Origin: G963675935 sp963823895
GTDB taxonomy: Bacteria; Planctomycetota; Planctomycetia; Pirellulales; Thermoguttaceae
Assembly: GCA_963823895.1 (NCBI GenBank)
Contig: CAWGNG010000011.1
Span: forward strand, 1-64,000
Direction of reading: 5' to 3'
Length of the DNA stretch: 64,000 nt
Part shown: positions 8,691 through 16,043 of the stretch, in pieces
Layout: each line of letters opens with the position of its first letter
Numbering within the stretch: position 1 is the stretch's first letter
Notes under the pieces: generated by a model
What the model was told of the DNA's origin: nothing
The model's input: the letters and a program-made list of their open reading frames with translations, nothing else
The model's database searches: none
Translations under genes and position numbers: made by a program

Positions 8691-9155
8691 TTATCTCTCG
8701 TGATCTTCAAGGCCCTGGCATTCGATCGTCCTCAGTTGCTTGGTCAGCGCCAAGACGAACCCGTTTGAGCGAAAACGTATCGTGTTCTTGTGGCCGGTCA
8801 ACGAGTGGAAATGGATTGTCCACCGGAACTCACGATAAGGTTCTGCAGAAATCTCTTCCCGCTCAATCCAGTTGATCTCCAAATGCTCCTTGTATGCCAA
8901 TTCCAGGTCAATAACAAGTTCATTGACATTGCTGAAGGTCAGCAGCGCCGGGGCAACTACGAAGTTGAAACCTCCTGGTACCTCGATCCATTCCAGGATC
9001 TGGTCGATATCTAGGACCAGATCGAAGTCGTATCCCTCATCGGGATTGCGGAACCGAATGGCGTGGACGCAGCAATCGTGCCAACCGAAATTGTCGAAAT
9101 CCTGCTCGGTCCATTTATCGCGATCAGGCTTCATAGCCGTCATAGAATCCATCAT
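8691..9155 (-). CDS. Hypothetical protein, coupled to upstream small gene
   Basis: Protein of 154 residues, starting at the ATG at 9155. That ATG overlaps the stop of the upstream gene (ATGA), which decides the start. The sequence is Trp-, Phe- and Asp-rich in an alternating pattern (DNFGWHDCCVHAIRF; FDLVLDIDQILEW), suggesting a compact all-beta or alpha/beta cytosolic protein. A similar pattern is seen in small immunity-type or hypothetical proteins. No family is recognised. Confidence 0.65.
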   Translation of the reverse strand: MMDSMTAMKPDRDKWTEQDFDNFGWHDCCVHAIRFRNPDEGYDFDLVLDIDQILEWIEVPGGFNFVVAPALLTFSNVNELVIDLELAYKEHLEINWIEREEISAEPYREFRWTIHFHSLTGHKNTIRFRSNGFVLALTKQLRTIECQGLEDHER

Positions 9156-9400
9156 GCCGCAGAAGGCGAGAGCGGCACCTGTTCCACGCACACGACGTGC
9201 AACAGCGCCACCAGATCGCATCCCTTCGCGATGCCGCTGCCGGGCGAAGTCTCTTCGCGACCGACGTAAACTTCCCGCGACGTCACCATCGCCATCTCGG
9301 GACGGCGGATGTCGTAGGTCTTTCCGTCGGTCAGGTGCATTCGCAACGGCACAAACGGCTGCCGGCGAAGCTCGTCGCGCAGACTTTCAGGGGTCATCAT
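9152..9400 (-). CDS. Small hypothetical protein (ESLRDELRRQPF type)
   Basis: Protein of 82 residues. Start at 9400 (or the adjacent ATG at 9397) is supported by an AGGAGG seven bases upstream, one of the few strong Shine-Dalgarno sites in the window. The N-terminal pattern LRDELRRQPFVPLRMHLTDGKTYDIRRPEM is a compact beta-rich domain common in planctomycete small proteins. The stop overlaps the start of the downstream gene, implying translational coupling. Function unknown. Confidence 0.7.
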   Translation of the reverse strand: MMTPESLRDELRRQPFVPLRMHLTDGKTYDIRRPEMAMVTSREVYVGREETSPGSGIAKGCDLVALLHVVCVEQVPLSPSAA

Positions 9401-9472
9401 TCGTATCCCTCCTATACCAGAAATCATATCGGCCGATTGGAGGGGCGTCAAGCACGGTGCTTATGACAGCGA

Positions 9473-10936
9473 TCAAGTGTACTGCGACAGCCGCTCGATC
9501 ACGTCGCCTTGCGGATCGCGGATCGTCACTTCCAGCGGCATTTGGCCGGGCAGGCTGTGCGTGGCGCAGCCGAAACAGGGATCGTAGGCGCGGAAGGCCA
9601 TCTCGACCATGTTCAACAGGCCCTCGCTCACTTTGCCCTTCTTGATGAGCCCCTGGGCGGCCTTCTTCACCGACATGCAGATCGGGGCGTTGTTGTTCGT
9701 CGTGCCGACGATGAGATTCACCTTCGTCAGGATGCCGCGCTCGTCGGTCGCGTAGTGGTGCGTCAGCGTGCCGCGCGGGGCCTCGACGCAGCCGACCCCT
9801 TCGGTCGGCGTCTGCGTGGGCAGCACTCGATATTCCTTGCTGGTGATCTGCGGATCGGTGGCCAGCTCGACCCAGCGCTCGGCCGCGTAGAGCAACTCGA
9901 CCAGCCGGGCCCAGTGGGTGGCCAGCGTATGGTTGATCGGCTTGCCGCCGAGGGTGTCGTACATCCGCTTGTACTCGGCGTTGGCGGCCGGCGTGGCCAT
10001 GGCGTCGGCGGCGTTGCAGCGCGACAGCGGCGTGGCCTTGTAAACACCCGAATCCTCGCCATCGACAAAACCCTTCCAGCCGATCTTCTTCAAGTAGGGG
10101 AACTTCAAGTACGACCACGGCTCGACCCGCTCGGCGACGAACTCGCGGTACTGCGAACAGTCGTACTTCGCGTGTTCCTTGCCGCTCGGGCTGGTGACGC
10201 GAATCTCGCCGTCGTAGAAGTTCGTGCAGTTGCGGGCATCGACCATGCCCATGTTGTAGGTCTTGTGAACATAGACGTCGCCGGTGATGAGCTTCACGTA
10301 TTCGGAGTTCTTCAGGACGATGTCGTCAAAGACCTTCAAGGAGAACTTGGCGAACTCGATCGCCTCGCGGCCGCGGGCTTCGATTTCCTTGCGTTGTTCT
10401 TCATTGATGCCGCGGCTAACTCCGCCGGGCAGGCCCCAGTTCGGGTGTACGCGGCGGCCGCCCATCATTTGGATCAGGGCATGGCCGTCGTGCCGCATCT
10501 TCAAGACGTGCTTGGCGACGTCCATGCCGACCTTGGCCACCACGCCCAAGATGTTCCGCTCGGCCGGCGGGGCGGTGGGGCCGACGACGAAATCGGGCCC
10601 GCCCAGGGCGTAGAAGTGGGTCGTGTGGTCGGTGGCAAAGAAGATACTGTAAAGCAGTTCGCGGAGCTTCTTGGCCACCGGCGGCGGATCGACGTGGAAC
10701 AGAGCGTCCAAGGTCTTGGCGGACGCCATGTGATGGGCCTCGGGGCAGACGCCGCAGATCCGCAACGTCAGGTTCGGCATGTCCTCGGCCGGCCGCCCGA
10801 CGCAAAACTGCTCGAAGCCGCGCAGTTCGGGAATCTGCAAATAGGCGTTGGCCACGTCCCCCTGATCGTCCAGGAAGATGTCGATCTTGCCGTGCCCTTC
10901 AAGCCGCGTGATCGGGTCGATGGAAATACGCTTCAT
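9473..10936 (-). CDS. mvhA: [NiFe] hydrogenase large subunit, MvhA-like (group 3)
   Basis: Large catalytic subunit of 487 residues that splits or forms H2 at a Ni-Fe site. The L1 motif RICGVCPEAHH gives ligands Cys61 and Cys64; the L2 motif DPCFGCATH gives Cys454 and Cys457. About 27 residues follow the L2 His and are probably removed on maturation. Length and motifs fit cytoplasmic group 3 enzymes (MvhA/HoxH type), not membrane-bound group 1. The mvhD and mvhG partners lie upstream on the same strand but are separated from mvhA by a HEPN-like gene and a repeat cluster. A GGAG lies about 11 bases before the ATG. No maturation (hyp) genes are in the window. Confidence 0.93.
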   Translation of the reverse strand: MKRISIDPITRLEGHGKIDIFLDDQGDVANAYLQIPELRGFEQFCVGRPAEDMPNLTLRICGVCPEAHHMASAKTLDALFHVDPPPVAKKLRELLYSIFFATDHTTHFYALGGPDFVVGPTAPPAERNILGVVAKVGMDVAKHVLKMRHDGHALIQMMGGRRVHPNWGLPGGVSRGINEEQRKEIEARGREAIEFAKFSLKVFDDIVLKNSEYVKLITGDVYVHKTYNMGMVDARNCTNFYDGEIRVTSPSGKEHAKYDCSQYREFVAERVEPWSYLKFPYLKKIGWKGFVDGEDSGVYKATPLSRCNAADAMATPAANAEYKRMYDTLGGKPINHTLATHWARLVELLYAAERWVELATDPQITSKEYRVLPTQTPTEGVGCVEAPRGTLTHHYATDERGILTKVNLIVGTTNNNAPICMSVKKAAQGLIKKGKVSEGLLNMVEMAFRAYDPCFGCATHSLPGQMPLEVTIRDPQGDVIERLSQYT

Positions 10937-10961
10937 AGTCTATTTCACTCCATGCCGACAG

Positions 10962-11615
10962 TCATTTCAAGTATTGAGCAAGAAATCGGAGGGTAAACTC
11001 CAAGAAAGCAACAACATCCTCTTTCTTGTATTCGTCGAAGCGTGCGTGGGCGGCGCAGTTGCCGATTTCCGCTTTCGCAATGATCTCTTTGTGTTGCAGC
11101 GCCGTGTACGCCCCTTCCTTGTACAGTCTCTCGTTTAATTGCTGAATCGTATCCCGCCTGCCGACCTCGATCTTGTGCGATTCGCAAAGCCTCCGAATCC
11201 CATCCTCAAGAACTGCGCGGACGATTACGGCGGCTGCATCCTTGTAATCATGGTCCAGAAGCACCTCAGCTTGAACCAGCAGGTCGGAAAACACTTCGGC
11301 GGAAATCAGGAGACGGTGATCCGCCATAAACCCCTGCAAGTAGTCAACACGCGCGGCTTCAAGAACCCCCTTCATCGAGAATGCGTTCGGTTTCATCTGC
11401 TTCAGTTCTTGCACATAAATGCTATCTTCGGAAGAAAGCCGTGATAGCAGGTTGATGGAACTGACGCGCAGTTCAAAGTACGCATCGCCGCGTATCGTGC
11501 CGTCCTTCGATTGTTGAAAAGCCTCACAAGCAGCGTCTGCCTTTTCAATAAGCTCCTTGAATTTCAGGACTATTTCGTCGCGGTCCTTCGAAAGTCTTGG
11601 ATTTGTGTTCGCCAT
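10962..11615 (-). CDS. HEPN/DUF4145-like protein inserted in the hydrogenase locus
   Basis: All-helical protein of 217 residues from the ATG at 11615; a start seven codons earlier is possible. The C-terminal half (YKDAAAVIVRAVLEDGIRRLCESHKI ... AHARFDEYKKEDVVAFLEFTLRFLAQYL) has the look of HEPN-like DUF4145 domains, which pair with nucleic-acid-targeting or defence proteins. RLCESH matches the R-x4-H spacing of HEPN RNases, but a match this short is weak evidence. It sits between mvhG and mvhA next to palindromic repeats and is not a known hydrogenase gene, so it looks like a later insertion. Confidence 0.6.
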   Translation of the reverse strand: MANTNPRLSKDRDEIVLKFKELIEKADAACEAFQQSKDGTIRGDAYFELRVSSINLLSRLSSEDSIYVQELKQMKPNAFSMKGVLEAARVDYLQGFMADHRLLISAEVFSDLLVQAEVLLDHDYKDAAAVIVRAVLEDGIRRLCESHKIEVGRRDTIQQLNERLYKEGAYTALQHKEIIAKAEIGNCAAHARFDEYKKEDVVAFLEFTLRFLAQYLK

Positions 11616-11649
11616 ATCAATGCCAGCCTGTCGCAATTCCTTCGCTTCG

Positions 11650-11990
11650 CGCTACGCGAGTGCTGACGCCCGTTTACGGGCGTTGTCCGCCGTAGGCGGT
11701 ATTAGGCCCGGCGTTTACGCCGGGTTAGCAGGCGACGATTCTCGCACTATAGTGTTATCTCTGCTCACACCTGTCACGCCCGTTCACGGGTGTCCTGCTC
11801 GGCGGCCCGACAACAGGAGGCCCGTAAACGGGCCTGACAATCCGATCACTCCACCGTCTCTCTAACCCGGCGTAAACGCCGGGCCTATTACCGCTTTGCG
11901 GCCAAGGGCCGTAAACGGCCCTGGTCTAGTTTATTCGTTTCCTTCGGTCTGCGACGCAGAGCGTCGAGCCAAGTCCGTTCCCACTCGGAG
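11650..11990. repeat. Cluster of palindromic repeats between mvhG and the HEPN-like gene
   Basis: A nested set of hairpins: gcccgtttacgggc, ggcccggcgtttacgccgggttag with its mirror ctaacccggcgtaaacgccgggcc, ggcccgtaaacgggcc, ggccgtaaacggcc and gttcccactcggagcgtgggaac. No ORF here looks genuine. This cluster and the adjacent gene interrupt the usual mvhD-mvhG-mvhA order. Confidence 0.75.
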
Positions 11991-12004
11991 CGTGGGAACG
12001 AGTT

Positions 12005-12060
12005 CTTCACTGACCACTGACCACTGGCCACTGACCACTGGCCACTAGCCACTAGCCACC
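12005..12060. repeat. Heptamer array H1 (AGTGGYY) at the end of mvhG
   Basis: On the minus strand the array reads AGTGG plus two variable bases, repeated about seven times (agtggct, agtggcc, agtggtc ...). The first units encode the last residues of MvhG (VASG) and supply its TAG stop. The same heptamer flanks the hdrB-hdrC gap at 20243-20316 and 20385-20436. Confidence 0.75.
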
Positions 12061-13029
12061 TTCTTCTTCCGCCGCAACTGGCTGCTCGCCAAACTGAATC
12101 GATAGAAACTTCCCACCGGATCGGGAATGCCCTCGCTGATGATCTTGTCGATCTCGTCCGGGTCATTGCTGTCGATCACTGAAGCGACGGCGCTGATCAT
12201 GCGGGCGCCGTAGTCGGCCACTCCTTCGTTGCCGCCGTGGCAGCCGATGCAGGGGGAATTGACCACCGGGCACAATGCCCCGCAGCCGGCGCGGGTGGCG
12301 ATGCCGCAGCACAACAGGCCCTGCTCCAGCAGGCAGGTCTCTTCGTCGGGGATGATCTGCCAGGTACGGTAGAACTTCTTGATCTTCTTCTCGTTCCGCT
12401 TCCGTTTGCACTCGTCGCACACGGTCGTATTCACGCCGATCGTCGAGCCCTTCGGCGGCAGCTTGCCCTCAAGGATCGCTACGATGGCCTTCCAGATGTT
12501 CTCCGCTTCCGGCGGGCAGCCGGGCAGATAATAGTCAACGTCCACCGTCTGATCGAGCGTTTTCAACGTGTCGTAGAAGACCGGCAGGTGCAGCGTGCCC
12601 TCGGGCATCTTGGTTTCCGGCTGCGGACGAACGTTCTTGCGGGTTGACCGGCGTGGTGGCCGAGCCCTCCTTGTAAACCGTGTCGAAAATCTGCTGCCGC
12701 GTGTTCATGTTGCCCAGGCCGGGAATGCAGCCCTCGCTGGCGCAGGAGCCGAAGGCCACCAGAACCTTCGATTTCCGCCGCATCAGTTGGGCCATGTATT
12801 CCTGCTCGCTGGTGCGGATGCCGCCGTTGAACAGGCAGACGTCGATCGACTGGTCGGGCATCTTCTCGACGTCGCGGACCTTGCCGTCGGCGCCGCAGGG
12901 GAACATCACGATGTCGAAGGCCGCGGCAACGTCGAGAATCTTCTCGTCGATGGCCAGGATCGAGATTTCGCAGCCGCCGCAGGAGGCCGCCCAGTAGATC
13001 GCCAATTTTCCCTTGGGTTGCTTGCTCAT
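12045..13029 (-). pseudogene. mvhG: [NiFe] hydrogenase small subunit, MvhG-like, one-base frameshift
   Basis: Electron-transfer subunit of the hydrogenase. The 5' part starts at 13029 (overlapping the mvhD stop as ATGA) and carries the proximal cluster ligands ASCGGCE (Cys17, Cys20) and GSCASEGC. The 3' part from about 12635 holds PGCPP, CDEC, CLLEQ, CCGIATRAGCGALCP and CIGCHG for further iron-sulfur clusters. The two parts are in different frames. Reading NPQ, dropping one base near 12636, then NVRPQPETKMPEG restores a normal MvhG. All cluster ligands are otherwise intact, so this may be a sequencing error or recent mutation. The stop codon comes from a heptamer array. Confidence 0.85.
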
Positions 13030-13523
13030 GCCGGCACCTCCATCGCCTCTTCGTGTTCTTTCTTGATGGCCTCCAGCGCGTGCAGCCGCTGGCCGTTCTC
13101 CTGCCAGTTGGCGGGCCAATGGAGCGGGCCGAGCCGCTTCACGTCGGCGACCAGCTTGGTGATGGCCTCGGCCAGCCGCTGCCCTTCGGCGGCGGAGGCC
13201 CAGACCAACTGCACGCGGTCGTCTTCGACGCCCATCGCCCGCAACGTGTGCTGCATCATCGAGAACCGCCGCATGGCTTTATAGTTCTGCTCGATGTAGT
13301 GGCACTCGCCCGGATGGCAGCCGGCGACCATCACGCCGTCGGCCCCGTCGGCCAGGGCCTTGAAGACGAAGGTCGGATCGACCCGTCCGCTGCACATCAC
13401 GCGGATGATCCGCACGTTGGGCGGATACTTAATCCGCGCCGAGCCGGCCAGATCGGCCGCCCGATAGGAGCACCAGTTGCAGAGGAAGCCTACGATTTTC
13501 GGCTCGAAGTTTTCGTTGGACAT
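13026..13523 (-). CDS. mvhD: MvhD, [2Fe-2S] delta subunit linking hydrogenase to HdrA
   Basis: Protein of 165 residues of the methyl-viologen-reducing hydrogenase delta family. Cys15 and Cys18 (FLCNWCSY), Cys44 (VMCSGRVDP) and Cys69/Cys74 (AGCHPGECHY) are the family's [2Fe-2S] ligand region. In methanogens MvhD is the bridge that delivers electrons from MvhAG to HdrA. Its presence is the best evidence that the hydrogenase docks on the split HdrA encoded upstream. Its stop overlaps the mvhG start, and a 280-base repeat-containing gap precedes it. Confidence 0.92.
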   Translation of the reverse strand: MSNENFEPKIVGFLCNWCSYRAADLAGSARIKYPPNVRIIRVMCSGRVDPTFVFKALADGADGVMVAGCHPGECHYIEQNYKAMRRFSMMQHTLRAMGVEDDRVQLVWASAAEGQRLAEAITKLVADVKRLGPLHWPANWQENGQRLHALEAIKKEHEEAMEVPA

Positions 13524-13610
13524 GGTAGCTGGCCAAAGTTAACGGTTGTCAGTTTTCGGTTTATCGTCACGAGGCGTTCGATCTTCGATTTGTTGCCCCG
13601 AAGGGGCGTC

Positions 13611-13786
13611 GATTTTCCCAGCCCAGGGCAACGCCCTGGGGGGCGGTTTTGTCATTTCACCTTTTTCGGCCCAACGGGCCAACCCTTCTCGCGGAAACCA
13701 ATCGAACGGTTGGCCCGTTGGGCCGGATTGAAAACCCGCAATTCCCTGTCTCCCAGGGCGTTGCCCTGGGCTGGGAGAAACGAGGG
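13611..13786. repeat. Inverted repeat, CCCAGGGCAACGCCCTGGG family
   Basis: tcccagcccagggcaacgccctggg at the left end is mirrored by cccagggcgttgccctgggctggga at the right. Inside, ggcccaacgggccaaccc and ggttggcccgttgggcc form a second inverted pair. The whole lies in the gap upstream of mvhD and can form a long branched hairpin. Confidence 0.7.
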
Positions 13787-13805
13787 CCTTCGGCCCCAAA
13801 ACACC

Positions 13806-14036
13806 CTAACGTTTATCCGCTCCGTACTTGTTCTTGATCTTCTCTAGGCCGTCCGGATCATCAACCCACTCTTCTATGAAACCGCAGCCGCTACACAAAT
13901 AACGTGCGACCTTTACGGCGCTGAATATAGTGGATCCTGCAATGATATTGCTCCCAGCTCCACCAAACCCAACCGAACCAGGAACGACGAAAATGTCACG
14001 CGATCCGCATTTGGGGCAAACCATCGTGTTCCGCAT
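13806..14036 (-). CDS. Small zinc-ribbon protein
   Basis: Protein of 76 residues with CPKCGS near the N terminus and CSGCGF about 40 residues later, a four-cysteine zinc ribbon. Between them is a Gly/Ala/Ile-rich stretch (SVGFGGAGSNIIAGSTIFSAVKVARY). It has no known link to hydrogenases. It lies between the NuoG-HdrA fusion and mvhD, perhaps cotranscribed. A longer start 11 codons upstream overlaps a palindromic repeat and is less likely. Function unknown. Confidence 0.65.
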   Translation of the reverse strand: MRNTMVCPKCGSRDIFVVPGSVGFGGAGSNIIAGSTIFSAVKVARYLCSGCGFIEEWVDDPDGLEKIKNKYGADKR

Positions 14037-14056
14037 GTCTTCGCTTCCTCCCTCGT

Positions 14057-14098
14057 TGCGAAGCCGCAATCGCCTTGGTGCGAAACCGCAAGCGGTTT
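14057..14098. repeat. REP-like unit R2 (TGCGAARCCGCAAGCGGY), two copies
   Basis: tgcgaagccgcaatcg and tgcgaaaccgcaagcggttt in tandem between genes. This is the family that brackets the RAYT transposase at 58930-59571. Other copies: 19275-19293, 27726-27744, 57524-57545, 58862-58918, 59317-59336 and 59570-59628. Confidence 0.7.
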
Positions 14099-14120
14099 CC
14101 CTCTCCTCTCTCCCCTAAAT

Positions 14121-16025
14121 CTACACAGTCGCCGGCTCGTTTTCCGCTGGCGTTCTTGCGTCCCACAGAATCCCGTCGATCTCGGCGAAAATCTGCTCGT
14201 TGTTGAAGTGCGCTCCGGTGATGGCGGCGGCGGGGCAGGCGGCCACGCAGGTGCCGCAGCCCTTGCACAAGGCACTGATGACGCGGCTGACCTTCTTCTC
14301 CTCGTCAAACTCGATGGCGTTGTACGGGCACATGTTGTTGCAGATGCGGCAGCCGGAGCACTCCTCTTCGTCGATCGAGGCGACGATCGGCTCGATCATC
14401 ACTTCTCCCTGGGTGATCATGCCGGCGATGCGGGCGGCGGCCGCGGCCCCTTGGGCCACCGAGGCGGGAATATCCTTCGGACCCTGGCACACGCCCGCCA
14501 CAAAGACGCCGTCGGTCATGGTGGCCACGGGATCGAGCTTCGGATGCCGCTCGGTGTACCAGCCGGCCATGCCGCAGGAAATGCCGCACTTCATGCCGAG
14601 TTCCTTGGCGTCGGTCTGCGGCTCCATCGCCCCCATCAGCACGACCATATCGACCGGAATCCGCCGTTGTTTTCCAACCAGCGTGTCTTCGACTTGCACG
14701 ATAAGCCGGCCCTTCTCCTCGGGGCAACGGGCGGCTTCGGAAACTTCGGCCACTTTGCCGCGGACAAAATGGACCCCCTCTTCCAGCAGCCGCTGGTAAA
14801 ACTCCTCGTAATCCTTCATCGGCGTGCGCATGTCGATGTAGAAGGCGTAGACCTCGGCCTTCGTCTTTTCCAGCAGCAGGTGTTCGAACTTCAGGGCCGC
14901 CATGCAGCAGACCGACGAGCAGTAGGGGTTGGTCTTCGTGTCGCGGCTGCCGACGCAGTGGATGATGGCGACCGACTTCGGCTCGGTCTTGCCGTCGCGG
15001 AGGACGACCTTGCCATTGGTCGGGCCGGCGGCGTTGCAGAGCCGCTCGAACTCCAGGTTCGTGTAGACGTTCGCCAGCCGGCCGTAGCCGTACTGCGCAA
15101 TCTGCCGGCAGTCAAACAGTTTCCAGCCGGTGGCCATGATGATGTTGCCGACCTCGATCTCTTGCACGCGTTCCTGCATGGTGTGGTCGATGGCTTCCAC
15201 CTGGCAGTTGTCTTCGCAGACCTTGCAGCCGCCCGTCTGAAAATAGAGACAGGCGTTTTTGTCGATTACCGGCGTGCGCGGGACGGCTTGAGGGAACGGC
15301 ACGAATATCGGTTTGCGATTGGCCAGTCCTTCCTCGAACTCCGATGGGATCGGCACGGGCGGCTGGGAGCGAATGCGCAACAGATCGATCGCGCCCGTGG
15401 GGCAAATGGAAGTGCAGGCCCCGCAGGTGACGCAGAATTCGGACGGCTTGCGGAAGGGGGTCGTGACGCGACGGCGCATGCCGCGGCCTTCAAACGTCAG
15501 CGCGCCGATCTTCATCACCTCGTCGCACATGCGGACACACATCCCGCACAAGATACAACCGCTCTTGCCGACGATGGTGCTGGGAACATCCCCCGGTGAG
15601 GCGATCCGCATCTCTTCGCGGATGCGGCAAATCCCGCAGGTCTGGCAAGGGGACTTCTCGCCGCGGGGGCGGTCAAACCGGCACTTCCCCACCCCGATGT
15701 CGTAGGCCAAGTCGCGGATCACGTCGGACTCCGGACAGCGGGCGAGCATCAGTTCCGCCAACACGCGGCGAATTCTCAACACCCGCTCGGAGTGCGTCTT
15801 GATCTCCATCCCTTCCTCGACCGGGAAGATGCACGAGGCGCGGCAGCGAGTAGTGGCGCTCTTATTGGTCACTTCAACCATACAGAAGCGGCATGCGGCA
15901 TAAGGAGGCAGCGCTTCATGATTGCAGAGCGTCGGAATGTCGATTCCGGCGTCGCGGGCCACCTGTAGAATGGTGCGTCCCTTCTCCGTCGAGATTTCAC
16001 GGCCGTTGATGACTACCTTGATCAT
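14121..16025 (-). CDS. NuoG N-terminal module fused to the C-terminal half of HdrA
   Basis: Fusion of 634 residues. Residues 1-220 are NuoG/HydA-type: a [2Fe-2S] domain (Cys34, 45, 48, 61), then [4Fe-4S] motifs at Cys157/160/163/167 and Cys198/201/204/208. From about residue 222 the sequence is the second half of HdrA, starting at PSEFEEGLANRKPIF ... PFPQAVP, running through the flavin-domain remainder to two C-terminal ferredoxin motifs (Cys556/559/562/566, Cys587/590/593/597). The missing first half of HdrA is in the protein encoded at 17933-19240. Start at 16025 has AGAGG nine bases upstream; a TTG two codons earlier is possible. It begins 18 bases after the NuoF-like gene. Confidence 0.9.
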   Translation of the reverse strand: MIKVVINGREISTEKGRTILQVARDAGIDIPTLCNHEALPPYAACRFCMVEVTNKSATTRCRASCIFPVEEGMEIKTHSERVLRIRRVLAELMLARCPESDVIRDLAYDIGVGKCRFDRPRGEKSPCQTCGICRIREEMRIASPGDVPSTIVGKSGCILCGMCVRMCDEVMKIGALTFEGRGMRRRVTTPFRKPSEFCVTCGACTSICPTGAIDLLRIRSQPPVPIPSEFEEGLANRKPIFVPFPQAVPRTPVIDKNACLYFQTGGCKVCEDNCQVEAIDHTMQERVQEIEVGNIIMATGWKLFDCRQIAQYGYGRLANVYTNLEFERLCNAAGPTNGKVVLRDGKTEPKSVAIIHCVGSRDTKTNPYCSSVCCMAALKFEHLLLEKTKAEVYAFYIDMRTPMKDYEEFYQRLLEEGVHFVRGKVAEVSEAARCPEEKGRLIVQVEDTLVGKQRRIPVDMVVLMGAMEPQTDAKELGMKCGISCGMAGWYTERHPKLDPVATMTDGVFVAGVCQGPKDIPASVAQGAAAAARIAGMITQGEVMIEPIVASIDEEECSGCRICNNMCPYNAIEFDEEKKVSRVISALCKGCGTCVAACPAAAITGAHFNNEQIFAEIDGILWDARTPAENEPATV

Positions 16026-16043
16026 GGACAAATACCTCTGGGG

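Noticed and set aside
9509..10996. Long plus-strand ORF (495 codons) opposite mvhA
   Set aside because: Antisense shadow of a gene with clear [NiFe] hydrogenase motifs.
11120..11200. Firm call of a HEPN RNase from the R-x4-H match
   Set aside because: The motif is short and can occur by chance; the gene is kept only as HEPN-like.
12045..13029. Two separate genes in place of one mvhG
   Set aside because: The two parts complete one small-subunit sequence across a one-base shift, and neither has a proper end or start at the junction.
14208..15599. Plus-strand ORF (463 codons) opposite the NuoG-HdrA fusion
   Set aside because: Antisense shadow; the minus strand has all iron-sulfur motifs.
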